DNA of 64,000 nucleotides from the NCBI RefSeq assembly GCF_946479755.1, contig NZ_CAMLHC010000016.1:1-64000 (forward strand), read 5' to 3'. Source of the stretch: an uncultured Chitinophaga sp. (GTDB taxonomy: Bacteria; Bacteroidota; Bacteroidia; Chitinophagales; Chitinophagaceae). A program made the position numbers and the translations under genes. Positions 35,413 to 43,319 of the stretch are shown piece by piece; the first letter of the stretch is position 1, and each line of letters opens with the position of its first letter. The notes below the pieces were generated by a model, which saw only the letters and a program-made list of their open reading frames with translations, did no database searches and was not told the origin of the DNA.

Positions 35413-36375
35413 TCAATCATTTAGACTAAAGAGCGATTCTACAAACGCCTCTTTATCAAAGACTTGTAAATCTTCCATTTTTTCCCCGATACCGATGTAT
35501 TTTACCGGGATTTTAAACTGGTTGGCGATCGCCAGTACGACCCCGCCTTTAGCAGTACCGTCCAGTTTGGTGATGGCCAGCGCAGTCACTTCGGTAGCTG
35601 CGGTAAACTGACGGGCCTGTTCCACGGCATTCTGTCCGGTGGAACCGTCGAGCACCAGCAGCACTTCATGGGGAGCGTCGGGGATCACTTTTTTCATCAC
35701 GCGTTTGATCTTTCCCAGCTCCTCCATCAGGTGGGCTTTGTTGTGTAAACGGCCGGCAGTGTCCACAATGATCACGTCCACCTCACGGGCGGCACCGCTT
35801 TGTACCGTGTCAAAAGCGACTGCCCCGGGGTCAGACCCCATTTGTTGTTTCACGATAGGCACATCTGCCCGCTCGCTCCAGATGGTCAGCTGGTCCACCG
35901 CCGCAGCGCGGAAGGTGTCGGCAGCGCCCAGGAGCACGGATTTACCGGCTTTCTTAAAATTGTAGGCCAGTTTACCGATGGTGGTGGTTTTTCCTACGCC
36001 GTTAACGCCTACGACCATGATCACATAGGGCTTTTTACCGGCGGGAACATCAAATTCGCGGAAACCACTATCGGGCGCATCCACGAGAATGGCTGCAATT
36101 TCTTCCTTTAGTATTCTATTTAACTCACTGGTTCCCAGGTACTTATCTTTAGATACCCGTTGCTCGATCCTGTCAATGATTTTAACCGTTGTATCAACGC
36201 CCACATCGGCAGAAACCAGGGCTTCTTCCAGGTTGTCCAGCACTTCGGTGTCTACGGTCGACTTACCGGCGATGGCACGTCCTATCTTACTGAGAAAGCT
36301 TTCTTTGGTTTTCTGTAATCCCTGATCAAGGCTTTCCTTCTTCTCCCTGGAAAATAGTTTGTTGAAAAAGCTCAT
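35413..36375 (-). CDS. ftsY: Signal recognition particle receptor
   Basis: SRP-family GTPase that docks SRP-ribosome complexes at the inner membrane. The 320-residue protein has only a short basic N-terminus in place of the long acidic A domain of E. coli FtsY, as in many Bacteroidota, followed by the helical N domain (from FLSKIGRAIAGKSTVD). The G domain has the P-loop GVNGVGKTT, the switch DTAGRLHNKAHLMEEL and the specificity motif TKLDGTAKGG. It is followed by its own terminator and preceded by the ribosomal protein cluster on the same strand, from which a hairpin at 36559-36585 separates it. Confidence 0.95.
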   Translation of the reverse strand: MSFFNKLFSREKKESLDQGLQKTKESFLSKIGRAIAGKSTVDTEVLDNLEEALVSADVGVDTTVKIIDRIEQRVSKDKYLGTSELNRILKEEIAAILVDAPDSGFREFDVPAGKKPYVIMVVGVNGVGKTTTIGKLAYNFKKAGKSVLLGAADTFRAAAVDQLTIWSERADVPIVKQQMGSDPGAVAFDTVQSGAAREVDVIIVDTAGRLHNKAHLMEELGKIKRVMKKVIPDAPHEVLLVLDGSTGQNAVEQARQFTAATEVTALAITKLDGTAKGGVVLAIANQFKIPVKYIGIGEKMEDLQVFDKEAFVESLFSLND

Positions 36376-36558
36376 AGTTTAGTTTAATTGGGCTGGGACT
36401 CCGGGTCCCTTTAACTGCGTTATCCGGGTGCTGGCAGGCAGCATTCGAACTGTTCCAAACAGGCTGCTAAAATACAGCTTTTGTGTTAACAATCGCACCC
36501 ATGGGCATAAAGAGACAATCTTATGGTAATAATGAGGGCTGGACTGGCTACAACACAA

Positions 36559-36585
36559 AAAGCTGTCCTTTAACGGGACAGCTTT
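36559..36585 (-). terminator. Terminator after rpmB-rpmG-DUF4295
   Basis: Ten-base arms AAAGCTGTCC and GGACAGCTTT with a seven-base loop, 23 bases past the DUF4295 stop codon. On the minus strand the stem is followed by TTTTGTGTTG. It separates the ribosomal cluster from ftsY. Confidence 0.7.
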
Positions 36586-36607
36586 CAGTATTATTAGTAA
36601 AGCCGAA

Positions 36608-36781
36608 TTACTTTTGATTAATGTGCTCCTGAACTTTGTCCTTGTGCACAATTGCTTCTTTGAAAGTATATGCACCGGTTTTAGGAGAACGTACCGCTCT
36701 GATTACCTTAGTCCACACTTTAGATTCAGCTGCTGCCTTAGCATCTTTTACTTTCGAGTTCTTTGAAGCTGCTTTTGCCAT
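36608..36781 (-). CDS. DUF4295 family small basic protein
   Basis: A 57-residue basic protein (starting MAKAASKNSKVKDAKAAAES, ending VQEHINQK) that fits DUF4295, a Bacteroidota family which, as I recall, is found just after rpmB and rpmG. Its Ala/Lys-rich N-terminus looks like the disordered tail of a ribosomal protein, followed by a compact VIRAVRSPKTGAYTFKEAIV segment. A ribosome-associated role is likely from size, charge and position but not shown. It starts 71 bases after rpmG and should be part of the same transcript. Confidence 0.88.
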   Translation of the reverse strand: MAKAASKNSKVKDAKAAAESKVWTKVIRAVRSPKTGAYTFKEAIVHKDKVQEHINQK

Positions 36782-36852
36782 TGTATTGATTGTTTTTATG
36801 GTCTAATGGCGCTATGGCTATCCAGAACAGCCATTCACCATTTAACAATTAC

Positions 36853-37035
36853 TTATTTAATTTCTTTGTGTACAGTCACTTTCCTCAGAATAGGATTGTA
36901 CTTTTTCAACTCCAGACGCTCAGGAGTGTTCTTTTTGTTTTTGTTGGAGATATAACGGGAAGTTCCGGGTTGACCAGAGTTTTTGTGCTCTGTGCATTCC
37001 AGAATTACCTGTACTCTGTTACCTTTTTTTGCCAT
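36853..37035 (-). CDS. rpmG: 50S ribosomal protein L33
   Basis: Large-subunit ribosomal protein L33, 60 residues, starting [20 protein letters not shown] and ending [11 protein letters not shown]. It matches the Cys-poor form of L33, lacking the zinc-ribbon CxxC pairs; a single Cys remains in ECTEH. The conserved middle ([23 protein letters not shown]) is intact. It follows rpmB by 30 bases. Confidence 0.97.
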   Translation of the reverse strand: MAKKGNRVQVILECTEHKNSGQPGTSRYISNKNKKNTPERLELKKYNPILRKVTVHKEIK

Positions 37036-37065
37036 TGTGTATACAAATTAAGTGAGTCCTTAGAA

Positions 37066-37302
37066 TTAGATTTCCGTACCAGCTGCACGCAATTCTTTGA
37101 CTACTGCATACAAACCTCTTTTGTTGATGGTTCTTAAACCGTCAGCAGACACCTTTAAAGATATCCATTTGTCTTCTTCCGCGAGGAAAAAGCGCTTTTT
37201 CTGCAGGTTAGGCAGAAACCTTCTCTTTGTCTTAATGTTGGAGAAGGAAACATGGTGACCTGTAATCGGCTTCTTTCCTGTCACCTGACATACTCTTGCC
37301 AT
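37066..37302 (-). CDS. rpmB: 50S ribosomal protein L28
   Basis: Large-subunit ribosomal protein L28, 78 residues, starting [20 protein letters not shown]. The family core [19 protein letters not shown] and the C-terminal [19 protein letters not shown] are present. It is the first gene of the rpmB-rpmG-DUF4295 cluster, with a well-formed promoter 22 bases upstream. Confidence 0.97.
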   Translation of the reverse strand: MARVCQVTGKKPITGHHVSFSNIKTKRRFLPNLQKKRFFLAEEDKWISLKVSADGLRTINKRGLYAVVKELRAAGTEI

Positions 37303-37323
37303 GATTTAAAAAATTTAGGAATG

Positions 37324-37355
37324 CAAAAGTCAAACTTTTTTGTCGATTTTGCAAA
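37324..37355 (-). promoter_or_regulatory. Bacteroidota-type promoter of rpmB
   Basis: On the minus strand TTTG (37352-37355), a 20-base spacer and GACTTTTG (37324-37331) fit the TTTG-N19/21-TAnnTTTG layout, with one deviation in the -7 box. The start codon follows about 22 bases later. The same 20-base spacing appears at ahpC. Confidence 0.55.
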
Positions 37356-37507
37356 TATTATTAGATGAATTTATTCACAATCCGTCTAAATCCGTGTAAT
37401 CCAAGGTGTCCACTTAAAAAATAAACACAATGCAAACTATTGATAATCAATGGCTGCAGGACGAATTTACATCTGTCCGGACGAGGTCATTATTTTTTAT
37501 ATAAATT

Positions 37508-38095
37508 TTATAACAATACGACCAGGCTGCGCAGTACAGCGCCAAGGCGAACGGCTTCCAGTACACGGAGCTGTTCTGTACCCTGTTTCAGTACCGCTTC
37601 TTCATGCGAAGTTACACACATTTCGCATCCGTTGAGCGCAGATACCACCAAACTCAACAGTTCAAAAAACTCCTTGCCGATCACCGGGTTGGCCATAATG
37701 CTCATCCGGATACCTGCCGGCGTAGCCGTATAGAACTCCTTGTTCACGAAGTGACGGAAACGGTAAAACACGTTATTGGCGCTCATCAGGGAAGTGCAGC
37801 TGATCACCTCGGCGATTTCCTTTTCGGTAGCACCTTCTGCGGTGGCCAGTTTTTCAAAGGAAGCCTGCAGCACGGGTTGTTTATCATTCACCGCCACTGC
37901 CACCCCGATCAGGTAAGCTTCTTTTTTGCTCAGCGTGCCCGCATTCAAAGCATTGGTCACGTTTATCTTCAGGTCTTTCAGGTAACGCGCATCGGCATTC
38001 ACCAGCGCCTGCAGGCTCGCAGAAGGCGCAGTGCCTGCCAGTCCCACTGCTTCCAGCAGCTGTACGGCGGTATCCTGGTTGGTAGTTGCAAACAT
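37508..38095 (-). CDS. AhpD-like carboxymuconolactone-decarboxylase-family protein
   Basis: Alkylhydroperoxidase D-like protein, 195 residues. The active-site pattern NGCEMCVTSHE gives Cys157, Cys160 and His164, the CxxCxxxH of AhpD, where the cysteine pair is oxidised and re-reduced. In mycobacteria AhpD regenerates AhpC; here it lies 72 bases after ahpC on the same strand, so an electron-donor role to AhpC is a natural inference. The length and all-helical pattern (SLQALVNADARYLKDLKINV, KKEAYLIGVAVAVND) agree with the family. A perfect hairpin lies in the gap between the two genes. Confidence 0.92.
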   Translation of the reverse strand: MFATTNQDTAVQLLEAVGLAGTAPSASLQALVNADARYLKDLKINVTNALNAGTLSKKEAYLIGVAVAVNDKQPVLQASFEKLATAEGATEKEIAEVISCTSLMSANNVFYRFRHFVNKEFYTATPAGIRMSIMANPVIGKEFFELLSLVVSALNGCEMCVTSHEEAVLKQGTEQLRVLEAVRLGAVLRSLVVLL

Positions 38096-38117
38096 AATAT
38101 TCTCCTTCTATTTAAAA

Positions 38118-38147
38118 CAAAGCAGCAAAGTTCTCTTTGCTGCTTTG
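38118..38147 (-). other. Intercistronic hairpin between ahpC and the ahpD-like gene
   Basis: Perfect 13-base arms (CAAAGCAGCAAAG and its complement) with a four-base TTCT loop, 20 bases after the ahpC stop and 22 bases before the next start. There is no long T-run, so it is more likely an attenuator or an mRNA-processing and stability element that sets the ratio of the two proteins. Confidence 0.6.
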
Positions 38148-38167
38148 CGGATCTTATAAAAATAAAA

Positions 38168-38722
38168 TTAAGCGGTCAGCGTCGCTTCACCTTTGGTCCA
38201 GTTGCAAGGGCACAGCTCATCTGTCTGCAGTGCGTCCAGCACACGCAGTACTTCTTTCACGCTACGGCCTACAGACAGGTCGTACAGGGACACCCAGCGT
38301 ACAATACCCTGAGGATCCACGATGTAAGTAGCACGGTAAGCCACTTTTTCGTTGGCTTCCAGGATACCCAGTTCATCAGCCAGGGATTTGGAAGTGTCAG
38401 CCAGCATCGGGAATTTCAGATCACGCAGATCTTCGTGGTCTCTTCTCCAGGCAGCGTGCACAAACTCGCTGTCGGTAGACGCACCGATCAGGATCGCATC
38501 GCGGTCAACGAAATCCTGTGAGTGCTTGTTGAACTCGGCGATTTCAGTAGGACAAACAAACGTAAAGTCTTTAGGCCACCAAAACATCACCATCCATTTG
38601 CCTGAAGCTTTCAGTTCTTCGGAAGACAGTTCATAAAATTCTTTGCCTTTTTCGATGGAAACAACGGCCGTTTTTTTGAATTCGGGAAACTCAGACCCTA
38701 CGGATAAGATAACATTTTTCAT
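38168..38722 (-). CDS. ahpC: Peroxiredoxin, alkyl hydroperoxide reductase subunit C
   Basis: Typical 2-Cys peroxiredoxin that reduces hydrogen peroxide and organic peroxides. The 184-residue protein has the peroxidatic Cys57 in FTFVCPTE and the resolving region near the end, LCPCNWTKGEAT (Cys171 and Cys173). The catalytic loop and Arg in FVHAAWRRDH are present. Instead of the AhpF reductase, an AhpD-like gene follows, so reduction may come through that protein or thioredoxin. The promoter directly upstream is a clear match to the phylum's consensus. Confidence 0.95.
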   Translation of the reverse strand: MKNVILSVGSEFPEFKKTAVVSIEKGKEFYELSSEELKASGKWMVMFWWPKDFTFVCPTEIAEFNKHSQDFVDRDAILIGASTDSEFVHAAWRRDHEDLRDLKFPMLADTSKSLADELGILEANEKVAYRATYIVDPQGIVRWVSLYDLSVGRSVKEVLRVLDALQTDELCPCNWTKGEATLTA

Positions 38723-38774
38723 ATTCTATATCGATTTTTGATTTACAAACAGGCATTCTATCAAATTACCGGCG

Positions 38775-38806
38775 CAAAGATCACTCTACATTCATTATTA
38801 GTCAAA
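38775..38806 (-). promoter_or_regulatory. Bacteroidota-type promoter of ahpC
   Basis: On the minus strand TTTG (38803-38806), a 20-base spacer and GATCTTTG (38775-38782) match TTTG-N19/21-TAnnTTTG closely, about 53 bases before the start. No obvious OxyR dyad was recognised by eye. Confidence 0.6.
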
Positions 38807-38995
38807 TAGATTTTTAAAATGTGACATTGAGTTTGTCTATATATGTTTCTTTTAGCGGCCTCTGGACAGATTTCGCAGGGATTTTCCTTATAATTAAAAA
38901 AATTTTCCCGGACTTAACATTTTAATGGGATTTATGTAACTTTTTGGCACGTTATTTAGTTATATAAGCAGAGATTTTTTTAATTAAACAACAGC

Positions 38996-39121
38996 ATGGA
39001 AATGAAAAAGAAATACGTATTACTGGTGATTATAACGATTGGACTAGCTTTGATTCCGTTTATCAAAAACAGCATCATCAAACAGGATGAATTTGACGCT
39101 ACCAAAGATCTGTTCATCTAG
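38996..39121 (+). CDS. Small single-span membrane peptide (41 aa)
   Basis: Possible small protein beginning MEMKKKYVLLVIITIGLALI, with a Lys-rich start, one hydrophobic helix (residues 7-22) and a polar tail ending QDEFDATKDLFI. The layout is that of a signal-anchor peptide. An inner ATG two codons later is an alternative start. It lies in the gap between divergent ahpC and the convergent serine hydrolase, and is the only plus-strand candidate there. I know of no family; coding is unproven. Confidence 0.45.
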   Translation: MEMKKKYVLLVIITIGLALIPFIKNSIIKQDEFDATKDLFI

Positions 39122-39146
39122 TGTTTAGCCGGTCCCATTGTGCCGA

Positions 39147-40049
39147 TCAAAACTGCCCCAGGCCGGGGTCAGGCCTCCATTTGCTGTTTGGTTCGTAATG
39201 CTGCCATATTGCACTCCCCACTTTCCTTAACAGTTCCCAAGCCTCGTTATCCCGGTCCCAACGCATATCTGCGTTGTTTTTTGTAATGATGCAATACACA
39301 TAGTCGCCGTGCGGCGCATTTACCAGCACCACCTCAGACCTGGACGCGTCCACCGCACCGTTTTTAGAGGCGGTACGGACATCCGGTGGCACCATCCGCA
39401 ATCCTTCTGCATCCCAGAAATTACGGGTCAGGTTACGGTACATCCGCTCACTCGCCGCATGGCTGACAACTTCTCCTTTATAAATCCCCTCCATCAGCGT
39501 GGCCATCTCCCGCGGTGTCGTCTGCCCCCAGCCATATATTTTCCAGTCCCCTGCCCTGCCCGGCGTCCGGGAATTGACCCTCGTATGCACAAAACCATGG
39601 CCCTCCAGCCAAGTATTGATCTGCGCCCCTCCCCCGGCCAGTGCCTGCAACCACAGACTGGCGGTATTATCACTCATCGTCAGCATCAGCATCACCACCT
39701 TGTCCAGCGTGATCTGCTGGCTGTCACGGAAAGCACCCAGTATATCCTCACCGGGATACAGCAGGGAATCACGGTAGGTCAGCAACTGCCGGTACTGCAG
39801 CACGCCCTCCTGCAGCTTATTAAACACGCCCACCTGTATGGCCATTTTGACCATACTGGCCGTAGGGAAAACGGTATCTGCATGAATGGCCACCGTCCTG
39901 CCGGTCTTCAGGTGATGCACGTACACGCCCGCCTGCCCGTGATGGGCTGCCAGCAAAGGCGCCAGCTTGTCATACAACTGCTTGTCTGTCCGTTGCGCAG
40001 TGGCAGACCCGGCTATCACCAGTAAGAGGAAAAAGAAGATCTTCTGCAT
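39147..40049 (-). CDS. Class A beta-lactamase-like serine hydrolase, exported
   Basis: Exported serine hydrolase of the beta-lactamase/penicillin-binding fold, 300 residues with signal peptide (FFFLLLVIAGSATA-QR). The nucleophile motif is TASMVK (Ser65, Lys68), the second is SDN (126-128), and the third is KNG (229-231) instead of KTG. The omega-loop of true class A enzymes, with its deacylating Glu in an ExxLN motif, is replaced by NSRTPGRAGD with no Glu at that place. This makes an efficient class A lactamase doubtful; a peptidase, esterase or penicillin-binding role is possible. It lies downstream of bshB1, from which a terminator separates it. Confidence 0.85.
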   Translation of the reverse strand: MQKIFFFLLLVIAGSATAQRTDKQLYDKLAPLLAAHHGQAGVYVHHLKTGRTVAIHADTVFPTASMVKMAIQVGVFNKLQEGVLQYRQLLTYRDSLLYPGEDILGAFRDSQQITLDKVVMLMLTMSDNTASLWLQALAGGGAQINTWLEGHGFVHTRVNSRTPGRAGDWKIYGWGQTTPREMATLMEGIYKGEVVSHAASERMYRNLTRNFWDAEGLRMVPPDVRTASKNGAVDASRSEVVLVNAPHGDYVYCIITKNNADMRWDRDNEAWELLRKVGSAIWQHYEPNSKWRPDPGLGQF

Positions 40050-40116
40050 ATATTGGTTGATTTACCCCTCCGGGGGATGAACAATGAATGTCTCCTGTTA
40101 TCCAATATAATACAAA

Positions 40117-40144
40117 ACCCCGGGTACCGCAAAGGCCCCGGGGT
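40117..40144 (-). terminator. bshB1 terminator
   Basis: GC-rich arms ACCCCGG (40117-40123) and CCGGGGT (40138-40144), extendable by shifted pairing, followed on the minus strand by TTTTGTATTATATT. It lies about 50 bases past the bshB1 stop codon. Confidence 0.6.
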
Positions 40145-40195
40145 GATATCTTTCCGGCCAGCGCCGGCGATAGTTACGTATTGGCGTAACCGTTA

Positions 40196-40924
40196 TCAGG
40201 TCACTTCATTGATCAGATCTGCAAAATTGCGGACACCGATCATTTTGGCAGACGTGTAGCCTTCGGCGTAGTCCACCCCTACCATTTTACCCAGCATTTT
40301 GGCGCGGTAAACAACGCTCTCGAAGAAACCGGAGCCGGAAATATACGTCTGCGGCTCGTTGTCTTTCTGCGTCAGGAACTGGGAGCTGAAAGCCTTGATG
40401 GCGTCCAGTTTCCGCTCCATCACCGGGGTGATGTCCACCACAAAATCAGGCTCGTGGTAACGGTCCTGCAGGAAATGGAACACCTGCTTAGGGCGCCATG
40501 CCTGCTGCGCTACGCCATCCACGGCGGTTTCCACCTTCCGTAGCCCGGCGAGGAAACAGCTGTCGGCAATCAGTTTACCGGCGCGGCCATGGTCCGGATG
40601 ACGGTCGTCCATAGCGTTGGCCAGTACAATATCCGGCTGGTATTTACGGATGGCGGTGATGATTGCCATTTGCTCCATGGTGTCATTGCGGAAGAAGCCA
40701 TCGGCCAGACCGAGGTTTTCCCTTACCTCCAGTCCCATAATCCTGGCGGCGGCCTGTGCTTCCTGTTCACGCAGCACCGGCGTGCCGCGGGTACCCAGCT
40801 CTCCGCGGGTAAGATCAACAACGCCTACTTTCATGCCCTGCTGCGCGTGTATCATTAATGTACCTGCACAACCCAGTTCCACATCGTCGGGGTGTACAGC
40901 GATTGCGAGTATATCCAGTTTCAT
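40196..40924 (-). CDS. bshB1: Bacillithiol biosynthesis deacetylase BshB1
   Basis: PIG-L/LmbE-family zinc deacetylase that removes the acetyl group from N-acetylglucosaminyl-malate in bacillithiol synthesis. The 242-residue protein has the zinc motif AVHPDDVELG near the start, the second metal His in DRHPDHGRAG, and the conserved end VVYRAKMLGKMVGVDYAEGY typical of BshB1. The cell therefore probably makes bacillithiol, in agreement with a BstA/DinB-like gene at 56.4 kb. It carries its own -7 box (40945-40952) and terminator. Confidence 0.93.
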   Translation of the reverse strand: MKLDILAIAVHPDDVELGCAGTLMIHAQQGMKVGVVDLTRGELGTRGTPVLREQEAQAAARIMGLEVRENLGLADGFFRNDTMEQMAIITAIRKYQPDIVLANAMDDRHPDHGRAGKLIADSCFLAGLRKVETAVDGVAQQAWRPKQVFHFLQDRYHEPDFVVDITPVMERKLDAIKAFSSQFLTQKDNEPQTYISGSGFFESVVYRAKMLGKMVGVDYAEGYTSAKMIGVRNFADLINEVT

Positions 40925-40944
40925 GCTGTAAATAAATTGAGGTG

Positions 40945-40952
40945 CAAAGATG
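40945..40952 (-). promoter_or_regulatory. -7 box CATCTTTG of bshB1
   Basis: On the minus strand TTTCCCATCTTTGCACC holds CATCTTTG, a seven-of-eight match to the -7 consensus, 20 bases before the start. It shares this extended sequence with the rimO promoter. Confidence 0.4.
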
Positions 40953-40972
40953 GGAAATAATTGGTTACCGCA

Positions 40973-41473
40973 TCACTTTTCGGTGCTGACGATCAGCACA
41001 CCCACCTGCCGGTTTTTGATATGATACCGCTCTTCCAGCACCTTTGGAGATACAATCTCCAGCGACACAAAGGTCTTTTTGTCCAGCGTCATCAGCCGGG
41101 CTTCGTCGGTAGGGGTAACGGGGATATCGTTGACGATGTACTGAAAGCTGCTGTCGCTGCCATGGCGGCGCAACAGGCTGTCGTATGCCGGCACCGCGGC
41201 GCTGAGCAGGCGACGTACTCTTTTGCGGGCAAAAGGCTTCGTTTCCACATAAATCACACCGTTGGCAGCCTGGCTGCCGTATTTCAGAATGGCTTTTTGT
41301 CCGTGTGCAATGGTGATCAGACCGATCTGGTCAGGGGGAAGATTTTCCATCAGGGCAGGTGTGGCCAGTACGCTGTCAATTACATACACCGGCACCTCCT
41401 CTCCTTCGTTCTGGGCCAGCGCACCCAGCGTGGTCAACAACAGGCTGCATAACAATATCCGAGCTTTCTTCAT
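40973..41473 (-). CDS. Small exported TonB-plug-like protein
   Basis: A 166-residue exported protein with signal peptide (ARILLCSLLLTTLGALA-QN). The centre reads IGLITIAHGQKAILKYGSQAANGVIYVETKP, strongly resembling the end of a TonB-receptor plug domain (YGSRAANGVILITTK type), but no beta-barrel follows. The C-terminal half (FQYIVNDIPVTPTDEARLMTLDKKTFVSLEIVSP) looks like a second plug-type repeat. It is therefore a stand-alone plug-like protein of unknown function. It ends 48 bases before the bshB1 start and begins 18 bases after the DUF4294 gene on the same strand. Confidence 0.75.
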   Translation of the reverse strand: MKKARILLCSLLLTTLGALAQNEGEEVPVYVIDSVLATPALMENLPPDQIGLITIAHGQKAILKYGSQAANGVIYVETKPFARKRVRRLLSAAVPAYDSLLRRHGSDSSFQYIVNDIPVTPTDEARLMTLDKKTFVSLEIVSPKVLEERYHIKNRQVGVLIVSTEK

Positions 41474-41491
41474 ACAGCTAAGATAGCCATA

Positions 41492-42121
41492 TTAATTATA
41501 AGCCCGGTACCGCTGGTACATTTCCAGCTCCTGGACAATGACCTCAATATCGCGGTCTTCCTGCTTATCATAATCACTTTTCAGGTTACCACCGAAGAAA
41601 AAGGCCACGGTTTGCCATACCCGGGCGTTAAAACCACCTTTGAGCTCTTTGATGATCTCATAGCAGTTCTGGCCGGTTTCGCGGTCAATCAGTTTCATAA
41701 GGACCTTACCCTGGTAGACGGAGAGATTTTGCAGCTTATCACCGAACTGCTCCTTCATTTCCTTTTCCTTGGAAGCGAGGAAAGCCTTACGCTCTTTTTT
41801 GGAAGACATCGCCGACAGGCGGCTGTTCACGTCCTTCAGCAGTCTTGCTGCCGTACGGGCGTAGGGATAAGTCACATATACCGCGTTGCGCAAACGGTTG
41901 TACCGCTCCTTTTCTTTCCGCAGCGCCCTGGGCATTTTATCCACCACGTCGAAAATAGCCAGGGTGATCACCGGAATAGTATCGCTTCCTACCACGACCG
42001 CATGCAGGGCCACGGTATCCACGCCATGCGGCGCCTGCGACTGCGCGCTGGCTTCCTGCCGGCAAAAGGAAATGCCCGTGAGCAGGATGGTGGATAAAAG
42101 GATTTTACGGCGGCAGTGCAT
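41492..42121 (-). CDS. DUF4294 family exported protein
   Basis: A 209-residue protein matching the DUF4294 pattern known from Bacteroidota; function unknown. The signal peptide covers KILLSTILLTGISFCRQEASA. The conserved core is helical and basic: YNRLRNAVYVTYPYARTAARLLKDVNSRLSAMSSKKERKAFLASKEKEMKEQFGDKL, then LMKLIDRETGQNCYEIIKELKGGFNARVWQTVAFFFGGNLKSDYD. An envelope location is expected. It forms a likely two-gene unit with the plug-like gene, 18 bases apart. Confidence 0.87.
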   Translation of the reverse strand: MHCRRKILLSTILLTGISFCRQEASAQSQAPHGVDTVALHAVVVGSDTIPVITLAIFDVVDKMPRALRKEKERYNRLRNAVYVTYPYARTAARLLKDVNSRLSAMSSKKERKAFLASKEKEMKEQFGDKLQNLSVYQGKVLMKLIDRETGQNCYEIIKELKGGFNARVWQTVAFFFGGNLKSDYDKQEDRDIEVIVQELEMYQRYRAYN

Positions 42122-42212
42122 ACTGTTTTTAACGGTGCTGATGGATAAATGTTACCACAAGTTAAAAAACATTTCAGATTAAATAACAACTAAAAAGGGC
42201 TTGAAAAAGCGG

Positions 42213-43214
42213 TCAGCGCACAGGCTTCATACTCAATACCGAATCGGCAAACTGGTTGATGGCACGGGCTACAGCGGGCAGATCATGGCCGGTAAGCCGG
42301 CTGCCCATTACATGCGCGCCAGCGCCCGGAATCGGCACTGCGACTTTCAGGTGGCCGGGCGTGCCCAGCTCCTGTTCCATTTCCAGGATGGCGGATACAC
42401 GAACAGTCGGGTCCTGGTGCAATTCATCCTTATAATAATACAGGTTCAGCACCGGCTGCTTTATTTTTTGGAAGGTGGCGGGCGTCATTGAGGTTTCCAG
42501 CAGGTTTTGCAGCTGTACTACCGCCTCAAGGCGGTATTTATTATTCCAGTACTGTGCCCTCACCGCATTGGTGTCTGAAGATTCCTTGTATTTACTGCCT
42601 TTTACCAGCCGCGCCAGCTGCAGCCCCCACGGGTCGTTGGCCAGGAAAGCCAGGTCGTCGTTGATGGCGATATTGGGCGACATATTGATAACGGCATACA
42701 CGTCCTGCGGATAGGTGGCGGCCAGCTTCAGGGCCAGCGTACCGCCGGTGGAGGTGCCGATGAGGATCACCTTCCGCCCCAGCGCCTTTCCGATCTGCAA
42801 TGCTTCTTTGGCGTCTTCCCACAGCCCGTCGGCGGTCATGGTGAGCAACGGTTCGGTGGTATCGATGCCGTGGCCGTCCAGCCGGCTGAGGTAGAGGTTA
42901 CAGCCATAACGGCGGGCAAAGTCGAGGTGTATGGGATCGCCTTCTTCCTGGCTGGCAGAAAAGCCGTGCAGGTATACGACCGCATACGGTGTCGGCTGCC
43001 GGAGGGAATCGGCCCATATGATACGGGCTTCGTTATCCGGTTTCAGACGGTGACGGGCTTCCCTGTCATGAACATATTGTTCCAGTGTACGGCTATCGGA
43101 AGGCACTGCCGGCAGGGTGAGCGCGTACACCGGAGCGGCGGGATGCGGGCCGACGAGGAATGCTACGGCCAGTATGGCAATGAGGACCAGGAATATGAGC
43201 AGCGATCGCTTCAT
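42213..43214 (-). CDS. Membrane-anchored alpha/beta hydrolase
   Basis: Serine hydrolase of the alpha/beta fold, 333 residues, with an N-terminal signal anchor (LLIFLVLIAILAVAFLVGP). HGFSAS near residue 83 forms the oxyanion-hole loop, and GTSTGG gives the nucleophile Ser155; Asp in YYYKDELHQDPTV and His in GAGAHVMGS complete a likely triad. It resembles the lysophospholipase/monoglyceride-lipase group (PF12146 type), but the substrate is not readable. It stands downstream of the ccmF terminator and 91 bases before the DUF4294 gene. Confidence 0.88.
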   Translation of the reverse strand: MKRSLLIFLVLIAILAVAFLVGPHPAAPVYALTLPAVPSDSRTLEQYVHDREARHRLKPDNEARIIWADSLRQPTPYAVVYLHGFSASQEEGDPIHLDFARRYGCNLYLSRLDGHGIDTTEPLLTMTADGLWEDAKEALQIGKALGRKVILIGTSTGGTLALKLAATYPQDVYAVINMSPNIAINDDLAFLANDPWGLQLARLVKGSKYKESSDTNAVRAQYWNNKYRLEAVVQLQNLLETSMTPATFQKIKQPVLNLYYYKDELHQDPTVRVSAILEMEQELGTPGHLKVAVPIPGAGAHVMGSRLTGHDLPAVARAINQFADSVLSMKPVR

Positions 43215-43244
43215 AGCGGGACGGATTGATATAAAAAAGAAGGG

Positions 43245-43296
43245 GATCTGAATTACCTGAAAATCTACGTAAAATTTTCAAGCAATTCAGATCCCT
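43245..43296 (-). terminator. ccmF terminator
   Basis: Arms around 43245-43264 and 43274-43296 (GATCTGAATT against AATTCAGATC in the outer stem, with a few inner mismatches) surround a nine-base loop. It lies about 25 bases past the ccmF stop codon and is followed on the minus strand by TTCTTTTTTAT. Confidence 0.7.
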
Positions 43297-43319
43297 TTTA
43301 TTAATAAATCAAAAAATCC

